From assembly GCA_937961295.1 (NCBI GenBank), contig CALGOK010000159.1:1-12134 (forward strand): 12,134 nt of DNA. The letters are read 5' to 3'. Each line of letters opens with the position of its first letter. Positions within the stretch are counted from its first letter, which is position 1. The DNA comes from an uncultured Gemmatimonadota bacterium (lineage in GTDB: Bacteria; Gemmatimonadota; Gemmatimonadetes; Gemmatimonadales; GWC2-71-9). Both the position numbers and the translations under genes were made by a program. Positions 1 to 9,129 of this stretch are shown here, one piece after another. A model generated the notes under the pieces. It ran no database searches and was not told where the DNA came from. It worked only from the letters and a program-made list of their open reading frames with translations.

Positions 1-1320
1 GGCCTCGTCGCCGGTCGCGTCGGGCGGGTCGATGGTCAGCTCGGCGAGGAAGCGGACCAGCTCGTCGGCCGTGGCCTGGGTCATCCCCGGGATCCGGGCG
101 ATCTCCTCGGGCTCCAGGTCGATCACGTCGTTGAGTGCGCCGTAGCCGGCCTGGTCGAGGATCGCCACCAGTTCGGGCGAGAGTCCCTCGAGCTGGGCCA
201 GCGGCACCCGCGGTGTCTCGTCCTCTTCCTCGCCGGGGATCGGGCCGAAGAGCGGGCCTTCGCCGCCGCGCTCGAGCCACTCGCGGCTCGAGTAGAGGTC
301 GATCTTCCAGCCGGTGAGCTCCGAGGCGAGCCGCACGTTCTGGCCGTTGCGGCCGATGGCCAGCGACAGCTGGTCCTCGTCGACGACGGCCTGGATCGTC
401 TTGCTGGCGATGTCGCTGAACACCTTGGCCACCCGGGCCGGGGCGAGCGACAGCCGCGCGAAGCGCTCGGGGTCCGGCGACCAGGGCACGATGTCGATCC
501 GTTCGCCGCCGAGCTCGTTGACCACGGCCTGCACGCGCGAGCCCTTGAGGCCGACGCATGCGCCGACCGGGTCGATCGCGTCGTCGCGCGAGATCACGGC
601 GACCTTGGTGCGGCTGCCGGCCTCGCGGGCGATCCCGCGGATCTCGACGATCCCCTGCGGGATCTCCGGCACCTCGAGCTTGAACAGCGCCTTGACGAAC
701 AGCGGATCGGCGCGCGACATGATCAGCCGCGGCCCCTTGGGCGTCTCCTCGAGGCGCTTGAGCACCGCGCGGATGGTGTCGCCCTGATGGAAGTGCTCGC
801 GGTGGTTCTGCTCGCGATACGGCACGATCGCCTCCGCCTCGCGGAAGCGGTTGAGCATGATCACGAACTTGCCGCGCTCGACCTGCTGGATCTCGCCCGA
901 GAGGAGCTCGCCCACCTTGTTGGCGAACTCGTCGCGGATCCGGTTGCGCTCACCCTCGCGCACGCGCTGGATGATCCGCTGCTTGGCGGCCTGCACCGCG
1001 AGCCGGCCGAACGCCTCGAAGGGCACTTCCTCCTCGAGCATGTCGCCGACCTGGAATTCGGGATCCTCGAAGCGCGCCTCCTCGAGCCCGATCTCGGCGC
1101 TGGCATCCTCGACGGCCGCGACCACCTGGCGCAGGCGCATGACCTGCATGGTGCCCGCCATCTCGTCGATCTCGAGCTCGAAGCGGACATTGGGGCCGTA
1201 CTTCTTCATCAGCGCCGCGTGGATGCCGTCCCGCAGCAGGTCGATCAACTCGGAGTGATCGAGCTGCTTGGTGTTGGACAGTTCCCGGAACGCGGCCAGC
1301 ATCTCGGCGGACGTCGCCAT
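1..1320 (-). CDS. nusA: Transcription termination/antitermination factor NusA (3' end cut by window edge)
   Basis: NusA binds RNA polymerase and nascent RNA and modulates pausing, intrinsic termination and antitermination. The ATG is at 1320-1318 and 440 codons are open to the left edge with no stop. Domains in order: N-terminal RNAP-binding domain (about 1-130, including VQAAKQRIIQRVREGER); S1 domain from about residue 135 (VGELLSGEIQQVERGKFV) to about 200 (RLIMSRADP); KH1 about 227-277 (DPVGACVGLKGSRVQAV); KH2 about 295-345 (LSLAIGRNGQNVRLASELTG); and a C-terminal helix-hairpin-helix-type segment about 370-430 (LEPEEIARIPGMTQATADEL). The visible length already covers a complete NusA core plus this tail, so probably few residues are missing. 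It lies 23 bp downstream of the rimP stop with a good ribosome binding site, the usual rimP-nusA order (infB often follows). Identification is firm. Confidence 0.96.
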   Translation of the reverse strand, partial: MATSAEMLAAFRELSNTKQLDHSELIDLLRDGIHAALMKKYGPNVRFELEIDEMAGTMQVMRLRQVVAAVEDASAEIGLEEARFEDPEFQVGDMLEEEVPFEAFGRLAVQAAKQRIIQRVREGERNRIRDEFANKVGELLSGEIQQVERGKFVIMLNRFREAEAIVPYREQNHREHFHQGDTIRAVLKRLEETPKGPRLIMSRADPLFVKALFKLEVPEIPQGIVEIRGIAREAGSRTKVAVISRDDAIDPVGACVGLKGSRVQAVVNELGGERIDIVPWSPDPERFARLSLAPARVAKVFSDIASKTIQAVVDEDQLSLAIGRNGQNVRLASELTGWKIDLYSSREWLERGGEGPLFGPIPGEEEDETPRVPLAQLEGLSPELVAILDQAGYGALNDVIDLEPEEIARIPGMTQATADELVRFLAELTIDPPDATGDEA

Positions 1321-1329
1321 CTCAGTCGT

Positions 1330-1335
1330 TCTCCT
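1330..1335 (-). promoter_or_regulatory. Ribosome binding site of nusA
   Basis: AGGAGA on the minus strand, 9 nt before the nusA ATG at 1320, inside the 23-bp gap between rimP and nusA. It supports the chosen nusA start and indicates independent initiation rather than stop-start coupling. Confidence 0.7.
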
Positions 1336-1343
1336 GCTCCGTG

Positions 1344-1820
1344 TTACCCCAGCGTCGACCAATCGACCACCAGGGTGGCTTCGCGGATCGCGGCGAGCGG
1401 CAGCGTGCGGCGCTCCCCGCCAATCGAAAGATCCACGTGCCCGTCATCGGGCACGGCCTCGATGCGCGCCACCGGCTTGCCGCGCACTCCCACCGCCTTC
1501 AGCCGGACCTCGCGCCCGAGATACCGCCGCCAATGCTCGGCAAAGCGGACCGGCCGCTCGATGCCCGGCGACGACACTTCCAGCGTGTACTGGTCGCCCA
1601 CCGCCCCGGCTCCCTCCAGCGAAGCCTCCAGCGATCGCGACACGCGCTGACAATCCTCGGTGGTGACCCCGGCGCCCGGCCGACCCCCTCCCGGCACGTC
1701 GATCCGGATCCGGATCAACCGCCGCGAGGCCGGACCGCTCGCCTGCACGTCCACCAGCTCATAGCCGAGCTCGTCGACGGCGGCACGGAGCGCCTCAGGA
1801 GAGAGCAGATCGTCGGTCAC
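1344..1820 (-). CDS. rimP: Ribosome maturation factor RimP
   Basis: RimP helps 30S subunit maturation in the cytoplasm. From a GTG at 1820-1818 the product is 158 aa, close to the family's usual 150-160. The family signature is clear: GYELVDVQ at about 19-26 in the N-terminal domain and YTLEVSSPGIERPVRF at about 78-93, which joins the N-terminal domain to the C-terminal SH3-like domain. The reading frame stays open upstream to an ATG at 1901. That longer start would add 27 atypical residues encoded by the terminator-like hairpin region, so I prefer the GTG, which is preceded by a GGGG-containing weak ribosome binding site. The stop is TAA. It is the first gene of a rimP-nusA operon, and its short leader holds a candidate attenuator. 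Confidence 0.93.
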   Translation of the reverse strand: MTDDLLSPEALRAAVDELGYELVDVQASGPASRRLIRIRIDVPGGGRPGAGVTTEDCQRVSRSLEASLEGAGAVGDQYTLEVSSPGIERPVRFAEHWRRYLGREVRLKAVGVRGKPVARIEAVPDDGHVDLSIGGERRTLPLAAIREATLVVDWSTLG

Positions 1821-1839
1821 GCGGCGGTTGCCCCGGGGG

Positions 1840-1869
1840 ATAAACAAAAATGCCGGGGGACACCCGACA
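1840..1869 (-). terminator. Intrinsic-terminator-like hairpin in the rimP leader (possible attenuator)
   Basis: Read on the minus strand: a stem TGTCGGG (1869-1863), loop TGTCC, then CCCGGCA (1857-1851), seven pairs with one G-U. It is followed directly by TTTTTGTTTAT (1850-1840), a strong U-tract in DNA that is otherwise very GC-rich. It ends about 20 nt before the rimP GTG. It could end murA-pgeF transcripts, or act as an attenuator for rimP-nusA. The same AT-rich patch could instead be a -10 element giving a very short leader; the hairpin geometry makes termination the better reading. Confidence 0.62.
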
Positions 1870-1904
1870 CCTCGCCGACAGCACGCAAGTTGCCCCAGCA
1901 CTTG

Positions 1905-1934
1905 AAGCTACCCGTCGGGGGAGGGGGTGGTCAA
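1905..1934 (-). promoter_or_regulatory. Candidate sigma70-type promoter for rimP-nusA
   Basis: On the minus strand, TTGACC (1934-1929) and TAGCTT (1910-1905) are separated by 18 nt. The -35 matches TTGACA at 5 of 6 positions; the -10 keeps the TAnnnT pattern only. Transcription would begin near 1898, upstream of the hairpin at 1869-1840, giving a leader of about 75-80 nt before rimP. This was found by eye in a short stretch, so it is a candidate only. Confidence 0.38.
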
Positions 1935-1935
1935 G

Positions 1936-2009
1936 GGCGACATCGCGAGGGGCGAGGGGCGAAGGGCGCTGCGTTCCGGCCTCCGCCCCTCGCGCTTCGC
2001 GATGTCGCC
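1936..2009. repeat. Near-perfect 30-bp inverted repeat with internal 7-bp tandem repeats
   Basis: The left arm (1936-1965) and right arm (2009-1980, reverse complement) agree at 27 of 30 positions, around a 14-nt centre (1966-1979). The outer 13 bp, GGCGACATCGCGA, are perfect. The left arm contains a heptamer repeated in tandem, GAGGGGC, GAGGGGC, GAAGGGC (1947-1967). The element begins 1 bp past the pgeF TAG stop, so in pgeF mRNA it would form a very stable 3' hairpin. It lacks a following U-tract, so it is not a canonical intrinsic terminator. The form resembles REP-like intergenic palindromes, but copies elsewhere in the genome cannot be seen here. Confidence 0.8.
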
Positions 2010-2010
2010 T

Positions 2011-2790
2011 CTAGCCCAGCATCCCGAGGTAGGCCACCATCCGCCCGTCGCGGCCTCCGCTGGCGCGGTGGCTGTGGAACTCCCGGTTCTCCCGGCTGGT
2101 GCAGTGGCCGCTGGCGCTCACGGACCCGATGCCGAGTGCCGCTGCCTGCTCGGCGAGGACCTCCCGGATGTCGAGATGCCATGGGCCGGGACCTGCCGCC
2201 TCCCGGCCGACCCCGGCCATCACCTCGGCACCGACCTCGTAGCAGGGGCCCGAAATTGCGACACCGGCATGCATCACCAGCTCGCCCGGCTCGGCGCCAC
2301 TGCGCTCGCCGAGAAGCTCCACACCCCGGGAGAGGATCCCCGCCGCGGTCCCTCGCCAGCCAGCATGGAGGAGGGCGATGGCCCGCCGCTCCGGCGCCAC
2401 GAGATACACCGGAACGCAATCGGCGACGGTGACCATCAGCAGCACTCCGGGTTGGGAGGTGGCGTGGCCATCGGCGCCGTCGGCGATCAGCCATCCCTCG
2501 GACGGCGCATCGTGCCAGAGCACCCGGTCGCCGTGGACCTGATGGGCCATCACCCGGGAGGGAAATCCCGGGACGGCTGCGCGGAATGCCCGCCAGCGCT
2601 GCATCACGTCGCCCACCGGTTCGGCGGTCCAGAGGCCGAGATCGAAGTCGCCCTGGGAACCGCGCCGCCCGGTGATCCCCGCCACCACGCCATGCCGCGC
2701 CCGCCACGTCGGGACTTCCCACAACGGCAGCTCGCCCGCCAGGCGCGTCTCGTCAGTCCGCAACGCGCTCGATCTCGGCACCGAGGGCAC
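2011..2790 (-). CDS. pgeF: Peptidoglycan editing factor PgeF / YfiH-family copper-zinc oxidase (laccase-domain protein)
   Basis: YfiH/PgeF proteins were long called polyphenol oxidases. In E. coli the family hydrolyses misincorporated L-Ser from UDP-MurNAc, keeping L-Ala at stem-peptide position 1. Family motifs are intact: HQVHG (83-87), VADCVPV (122-128), LHAGWRGT (141-148), GPCYEVG (181-187) and CTSRENREFHSHR (230-242). These supply the His/Cys/His metal site (about H83, C125, H142). Length is 259 aa from GTG 2790, typical. The start is uncertain: GTG 2790 overlaps the murA 3' end by 38 bp; GTG 2781 and TTG 2763 are alternatives, and none has a strong ribosome binding site, which fits coupling to murA. 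The stop is TAG at the expected end of the family, which shows that TAG terminates in this genome. Confidence 0.92.
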   Translation of the reverse strand: MPSVPRSSALRTDETRLAGELPLWEVPTWRARHGVVAGITGRRGSQGDFDLGLWTAEPVGDVMQRWRAFRAAVPGFPSRVMAHQVHGDRVLWHDAPSEGWLIADGADGHATSQPGVLLMVTVADCVPVYLVAPERRAIALLHAGWRGTAAGILSRGVELLGERSGAEPGELVMHAGVAISGPCYEVGAEVMAGVGREAAGPGPWHLDIREVLAEQAAALGIGSVSASGHCTSRENREFHSHRASGGRDGRMVAYLGMLG

Positions 2791-4036
2791 GAAGCCGCTC
2801 GTCGATGCGTTCGTAGCCGCGCTCGATCTGGCCGACGTTGTGGATGGTGCTGGTCCCCCGTGCCGCGAGCGCCGCGATCAGCATGGCCATCCCGGCACGG
2901 ATGTCGGGTGACTCCACCTTCCCGGCGCTGAGCGGGGCGGGCCCGCTGATCACGGCCCGATGCGGATCGCAGAGCACGATGCGCGCGCCCATGCCGATGA
3001 GCTTGTCGACGAAGAACAGCCGCGACTCGAACATCTTCTCGTGGATCAGGATCATCCCGTCGCACTGCGTGGCGGCGACCACCGCGATGGACATGGTGTC
3101 GGCCGGAAATGCCGGCCAGGGACCGTCCTCGAGCTTGGGCACGTGGCCGCCGAGGTCGGGCCGGATTCGGCGCTCCTGCCCGGCATCGACGTGCAGCTTG
3201 CTGCCGTCGACGCGCGGGCGGATTCCGAGGCGATCGAAGCCGAGCAGCGTGCTGCGGAGGTCGTCGGGGCGGACACCGTCGATGGTGATCGCGCCGTTGG
3301 TGACCGCGGCGAGGCCGATGAACGAGCCGATCTCGATGTGGTCTGGCCCGATGGCCACCTTCGCGCCGCCGAGCGGCAGGCCGCCCTCGATCACGTAGGT
3401 GTTGGAACCGATCCCGTCGATCCGGGCGCCCATCGCTACCAGCGCCCTGGCGGTGTCCTGCACGTGCGGCTCGGCGGCGGCGTTGCGGAGGACGGTGGTG
3501 CCCTTGGCCCGCACCGCCGCCATCAGGGCGTTCTCGGTGCCGGTGACCGAGGGCTCGTCGAGGAAGAGATCGGTGCCGACGAGTTCCCTGGCCTCGATCT
3601 CGTAGCGGTCGCCGACGTCGACGGTTGCCCCGAGCCGTTCCAATGCGAGAAAATGGGTGTCGACCCGGCGGCGACCGATCACGTCACCCCCCGGCGGGGG
3701 GAGCAGCACCTTCCCGAAGCGCGCCAGCAGCGGGCCCGCCAGCAGGATCGAGGCGCGGATCCGGGTGCAGAGCTCGGGATCGAGCGGCTTGGGCTCGAGA
3801 TTGGCCGCATCGATGACCAGGGTGCCGTCCTCACGCCAGGTCACCGAGGCGCCGAGCCACGCCACCAGCTCGAGCAGGATCTCGACGTCGCGGATCCGCG
3901 GGACGTTGCCGATCTCGACCGGCGCCTCGGCGAGGAGTGCCGCCGCGATCACGGGGAGGGCGGCGTTCTTGTTTCCGGCCGGGGTGATGGTGCCCGCCAG
4001 CGGGCGCCCACCGGTGACGACGAAGCGAGGTGGCAT
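2753..4036 (-). CDS. murA: UDP-N-acetylglucosamine 1-carboxyvinyltransferase MurA (Asp-type active site)
   Basis: MurA transfers enolpyruvate from PEP to UDP-GlcNAc, the first committed step of peptidoglycan precursor synthesis, in the cytoplasm. The 427-aa product has the normal length and landmarks: GNKNAALPV with K23/N24; the active-site loop PPPGGDVIGRRRVDTHF (113-129); PAFPADTMSIAVVAA with D313 (the E. coli D305 equivalent); R380 in DIRAGMAM; and R406 in QIERGYERI. The loop residue that is Cys115 in E. coli is Asp118 here (codon GAC at 3685-3683). Asp at this place is known in naturally fosfomycin-resistant MurA enzymes such as those of mycobacteria and chlamydiae, so the protein is expected to be active but fosfomycin-insensitive. 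The ATG is at 4036; pgeF overlaps its 3' end. It is divergent from the gene at 4120. Confidence 0.97.
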   Translation of the reverse strand: MPPRFVVTGGRPLAGTITPAGNKNAALPVIAAALLAEAPVEIGNVPRIRDVEILLELVAWLGASVTWREDGTLVIDAANLEPKPLDPELCTRIRASILLAGPLLARFGKVLLPPPGGDVIGRRRVDTHFLALERLGATVDVGDRYEIEARELVGTDLFLDEPSVTGTENALMAAVRAKGTTVLRNAAAEPHVQDTARALVAMGARIDGIGSNTYVIEGGLPLGGAKVAIGPDHIEIGSFIGLAAVTNGAITIDGVRPDDLRSTLLGFDRLGIRPRVDGSKLHVDAGQERRIRPDLGGHVPKLEDGPWPAFPADTMSIAVVAATQCDGMILIHEKMFESRLFFVDKLIGMGARIVLCDPHRAVISGPAPLSAGKVESPDIRAGMAMLIAALAARGTSTIHNVGQIERGYERIDERLRALGAEIERVAD

Positions 4037-4119
4037 CCCGAATACTCTTCGCCCCCGCCGGAGGCCGCAAGGCGCTGGCGCGCTTAGGTTTCAGGAGGCC
4101 CACATCCGGGAGGTGCTGA
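4037..4119. promoter_or_regulatory. Divergent intergenic region between murA and the DUF948-like gene
   Basis: This 83-bp gap must hold the start signals for both directions, because murA and the gene at 4120 point away from each other. I see no convincing -35/-10 pair. Weak possibilities are TAGGTT (4086-4091) for the plus direction and an AT-rich GAGTATTC just before the murA ATG. No clear operator palindrome is visible. Confidence 0.4.
4108..4113 (+). promoter_or_regulatory. Ribosome binding site of the DUF948-like gene
   Basis: GGGAGG lies 6 nt before the GTG at 4120. It decides this start codon, as no upstream in-frame start has a comparable site. Confidence 0.65.
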
Positions 4120-4584
4120 GTGGCCGGCTGGATCGGACCGACAGTGGCAATCTCGTTGCTGGTGATCGCGGCCTGCGTCGCGGTGATGACCTACGTGATG
4201 GTGCGGGTCGCCCGCGAGGCGGAGGAGGGCGCCGAAGAGACCAAGGCGGCCCTGGCCGAGTTGCGCGAGCGGGTCGATCCGCTGGTCGACTCGCTGCAGG
4301 CGCTGACCAACACGGGCACCGAGACGCTGGACATCGCCCGCCATGAGATCACCGAGCTGGCCACGACGTCCCGGATGGTCCGCAGCGAGGTCGAGGTGGC
4401 GCTGCGCCGGGCGAAGCGCCGGCTCGCCGACTTCGATGCCCTGGTGGAGGTGATGCAGGAGGAGGTCGAGGAGACGGCGCTCGACGTGGCCGTGGCGCTG
4501 CAGACCGTGCGCGCCTCGACCGGGATGGTCGGGCGCATGGGTCGCCTCCTCTCCCGTCGCCACCGCGACGAGGACGACGAGTGA
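4120..4584 (+). CDS. Membrane-anchored coiled-coil protein, DUF948-like
   Basis: A 154-aa protein with one N-terminal membrane segment (about residues 6-28, VAISLLVIAACVAVMTYVMV), then a long charged, heptad-like helical region. That region contains RERVDPLVDSLQALTN and RSEVEVALRRAKRRLADFDAL, and the protein ends in a basic then acidic tail (RRHRDEDDE). This layout matches the small DUF948-type proteins: one membrane anchor plus an amphipathic helix with spaced residues facing the cytoplasm or periplasm. No enzymatic motif is seen and the function is unknown. The GTG start has a good ribosome binding site. Its stop overlaps the next gene's GTG (GTGA), so the two are translated together. Assignment to DUF948 is from appearance only. 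Confidence 0.75.
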   Translation: MAGWIGPTVAISLLVIAACVAVMTYVMVRVAREAEEGAEETKAALAELRERVDPLVDSLQALTNTGTETLDIARHEITELATTSRMVRSEVEVALRRAKRRLADFDALVEVMQEEVEETALDVAVALQTVRASTGMVGRMGRLLSRRHRDEDDE

Positions 4585-5470
4585 AGCTGCTCGGCGCGTT
4601 GCTGGTCGTCGCGCTCCTCGGCCTGGCGCTCCCCGAATCCCTGCATGCCTGGACGCCCGGCACCCACGTGGTGCTGGGCGAGCGGATCCTCGCGTCGCTG
4701 GAGCTGCTTGCGCCGGCCACCGCCGACCTGCTGCGAGCCTTCCCGCACGACTTCCTCTACGGCAGCATCGCGGCCGACACCACGATGGCCAAGAAGTTCG
4801 CGCCGGCCGACCGCCACTGCCACGCGTGGCACGTGGGCCAGGAGGTGCACGACCTGGCGCCGACCGATGCGTTGCGCGCGTTCGGGCTCGGCTATCTCGC
4901 GCACCTGGCCGCCGACGTGGTCGCCCACAATCACTTCGTGCCGCGCCAGCTGGTGGTGACCAGCAGCACCCGCTCGATGGGCCACACGTACTGGGAATCC
5001 CGGGTGGAGACCGTGCTGGGCGACGAGGTGCCGCGCGCGGCGCGCGACCTGATCCGGCTCGACCACCGTCCGGCCGATGCGCACCTCGAGCGGATCCTGT
5101 CGCCCACGATCTTCTCGGTGCGGACCAACCGGCGGCTGTTCCGCGGCATGGTGCGGCTCACCGATTCGCGGCCGTGGCAGGTGGGCATGCAGATGGCGGT
5201 CGACCAGAGCCGGTGGGACCTCGACGAGCAGATGATCGCCGCGCACCTCGAGCACGCCGAGCGCTACATCCGCCTCGCGCTCAACGACCCCGACAACCCG
5301 CTGATGGCGCTCGACCCCAACGGCGAGACGGCGATCCTGCGCAGCAAGGTGGTGCGCCGCGAGGCCCTGCGCGGCACCGGCCGCCGGGATCCCGACTGGG
5401 TGGCGGCGGTGGCCGATTCGCAATTCGGCCTGCGCACGCCGGACGACGATCCCCTGCTGCGGCTCTCGCC

Positions 5471-7869
<2,399 letters not shown>

Positions 7870-7870
<1 letters not shown>

Positions 7871-9129
7871 CAGTGCATAGACGACTGGGCGGGGCCCCGG
7901 GTTGCAGACTGCGCCACCTCGGCGACCGCCTCGGTGAGTCGGCGGACCTCCTCCGGCGCGGTGTACGCCGCGAGCCCCACCCGCACCCACCCCTGCCCCG
8001 CCACGCCGCAGCGCTCGGCGATCGTCGCGGCGTAGAAGTCACCATCGGACACCCAGCAGCCACGGCCGGCGAGTGCCCGCGCCACCTCCGCCGACGGCAT
8101 CGTGCCCACCGTGAAGGAGACGGTACCGGTGCGCTCGGCACCCGGTGGAGGGCCGTAGCAGCGCACGCCCTCGATGGCGGAGAGTCCTTCCCAGAGCGCC
8201 CGGAACAGGATCCGCTCGCGCCGGTGCAGCAGCTCGTACGCCACCGCGAGCCGGTGGCGGAGCTGCCCGGTGGTGTCGGTGAGCCCCGCGATCCACTCGA
8301 CGGCCGCCGCGGCACCGGCGATCGCCTCGAACGCACCGGTTCCGGTCTCCAGCCGCTCGGGCGCGCGCTGCGGCGCGGGCGCGAGCCGTGGCGCATCGAT
8401 GCCATCGAGCAGCGCGCGCCTTCCCCACAGGACGCCGAGGTGCGGGCCGTAGAACTTGTACGGCGACACCGCGATGCAGTCGGCACCCAACGCGGCGGCG
8501 TCGAGCAGCCGGTGCGGTGCGTAGTGGACGGCGTCGACGTACACGAGCGCACCACCGTCGCGCGCCATGCGGGCCGCGGATGCCACGTCGGTGATGGTGC
8601 CGAGGGCGTTGGACGCCGCCCCGATGGCAAGCAGCCGCGTGCGCGGCGAGAGCAGCCCGGCAAGCCGGTCGAGCTGCAGCGTCCCGCTGCCGGGATCGAC
8701 CGGCAACCAGCGCAGCACCAGCCCGCGTTCCTGCGCCACCGCCTGCCAGGGCGCGATGTTGCCGTGGTGGTCGAGTTCGGTGACGATGACTTCGTCGCCG
8801 GCTTCCCATTCGCGCGCCAGGCCGCGTGCCACGTGGAACGTGAGCGTGGTCATGTTGGCGCCGAACACCACCTCGTCTGCGGTCCCGCCAAAGAAGGCGG
8901 CGAACGTCGCGCGCGCCGAGGCAACCATCTCGTCGGTGGCCTGGCTGGCGGGCCAGTTACAGTGCGTGTTCGCCTTAGAGCGCACGAGGTAGCCGGTGAT
9001 CGCTTCGATCACCTGTCGCGGGACCTGGGTGCCGCCGGGCCCGTCGAACCGCGCCGGCACCTCGCCGGGGTCTCCTGCCAGCGCCGGGAAGTCGGCGCGG
9101 ATCCGCTCGACCGATGCCAGGTCGGTCAT
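7870..9129 (-). CDS. Class V PLP-dependent aminotransferase, cysteine desulfurase-like (VC1184-type)
   Basis: A 419-aa fold-type I PLP enzyme. Motifs: FDGPGGTQVP (28-37) near the N-terminus, NMTTLTFHVARGL (92-104) at the phosphate-binding region, TELDHHGNIAPW (117-128), YVDAVHYAPH with D199 pairing the pyridine nitrogen, and the Schiff-base lysine K225 in SPYKFYGPHLG. The C-terminal part reads DGDFYA...GWVRVGLAAYTAPEEV, where true SufS enzymes carry the RxGHHC catalytic-cysteine loop. That cysteine is not visible in place. It therefore resembles the 'cysteine desulfurase-like, VC1184' group, whose reaction is not well defined, rather than SufS or IscS. The start ATG overlaps the gatB stop (ATGA) and its own stop overlaps the kinase start (ATGA). 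No suf or isc genes are adjacent. Confidence 0.88.

Noticed and set aside
1821..1901. Longer RimP start at ATG 1901
   Set aside because: It would add 27 residues with no family similarity, encoded by the terminator-like hairpin and U-tract region. GTG 1820 gives the usual RimP length.
2553..2572. Inverted repeat CCCGGGA / TCCCGGG with a 6-nt loop in pgeF
   Set aside because: Seven-bp arms inside coding DNA are expected by chance at this GC, and no U-tract follows on either strand.
2960..4087. Plus-strand 375-aa frame antisense to murA
   Set aside because: It mirrors murA codons, has no recognisable domain or ribosome binding site, and the minus strand encodes an unmistakable MurA.
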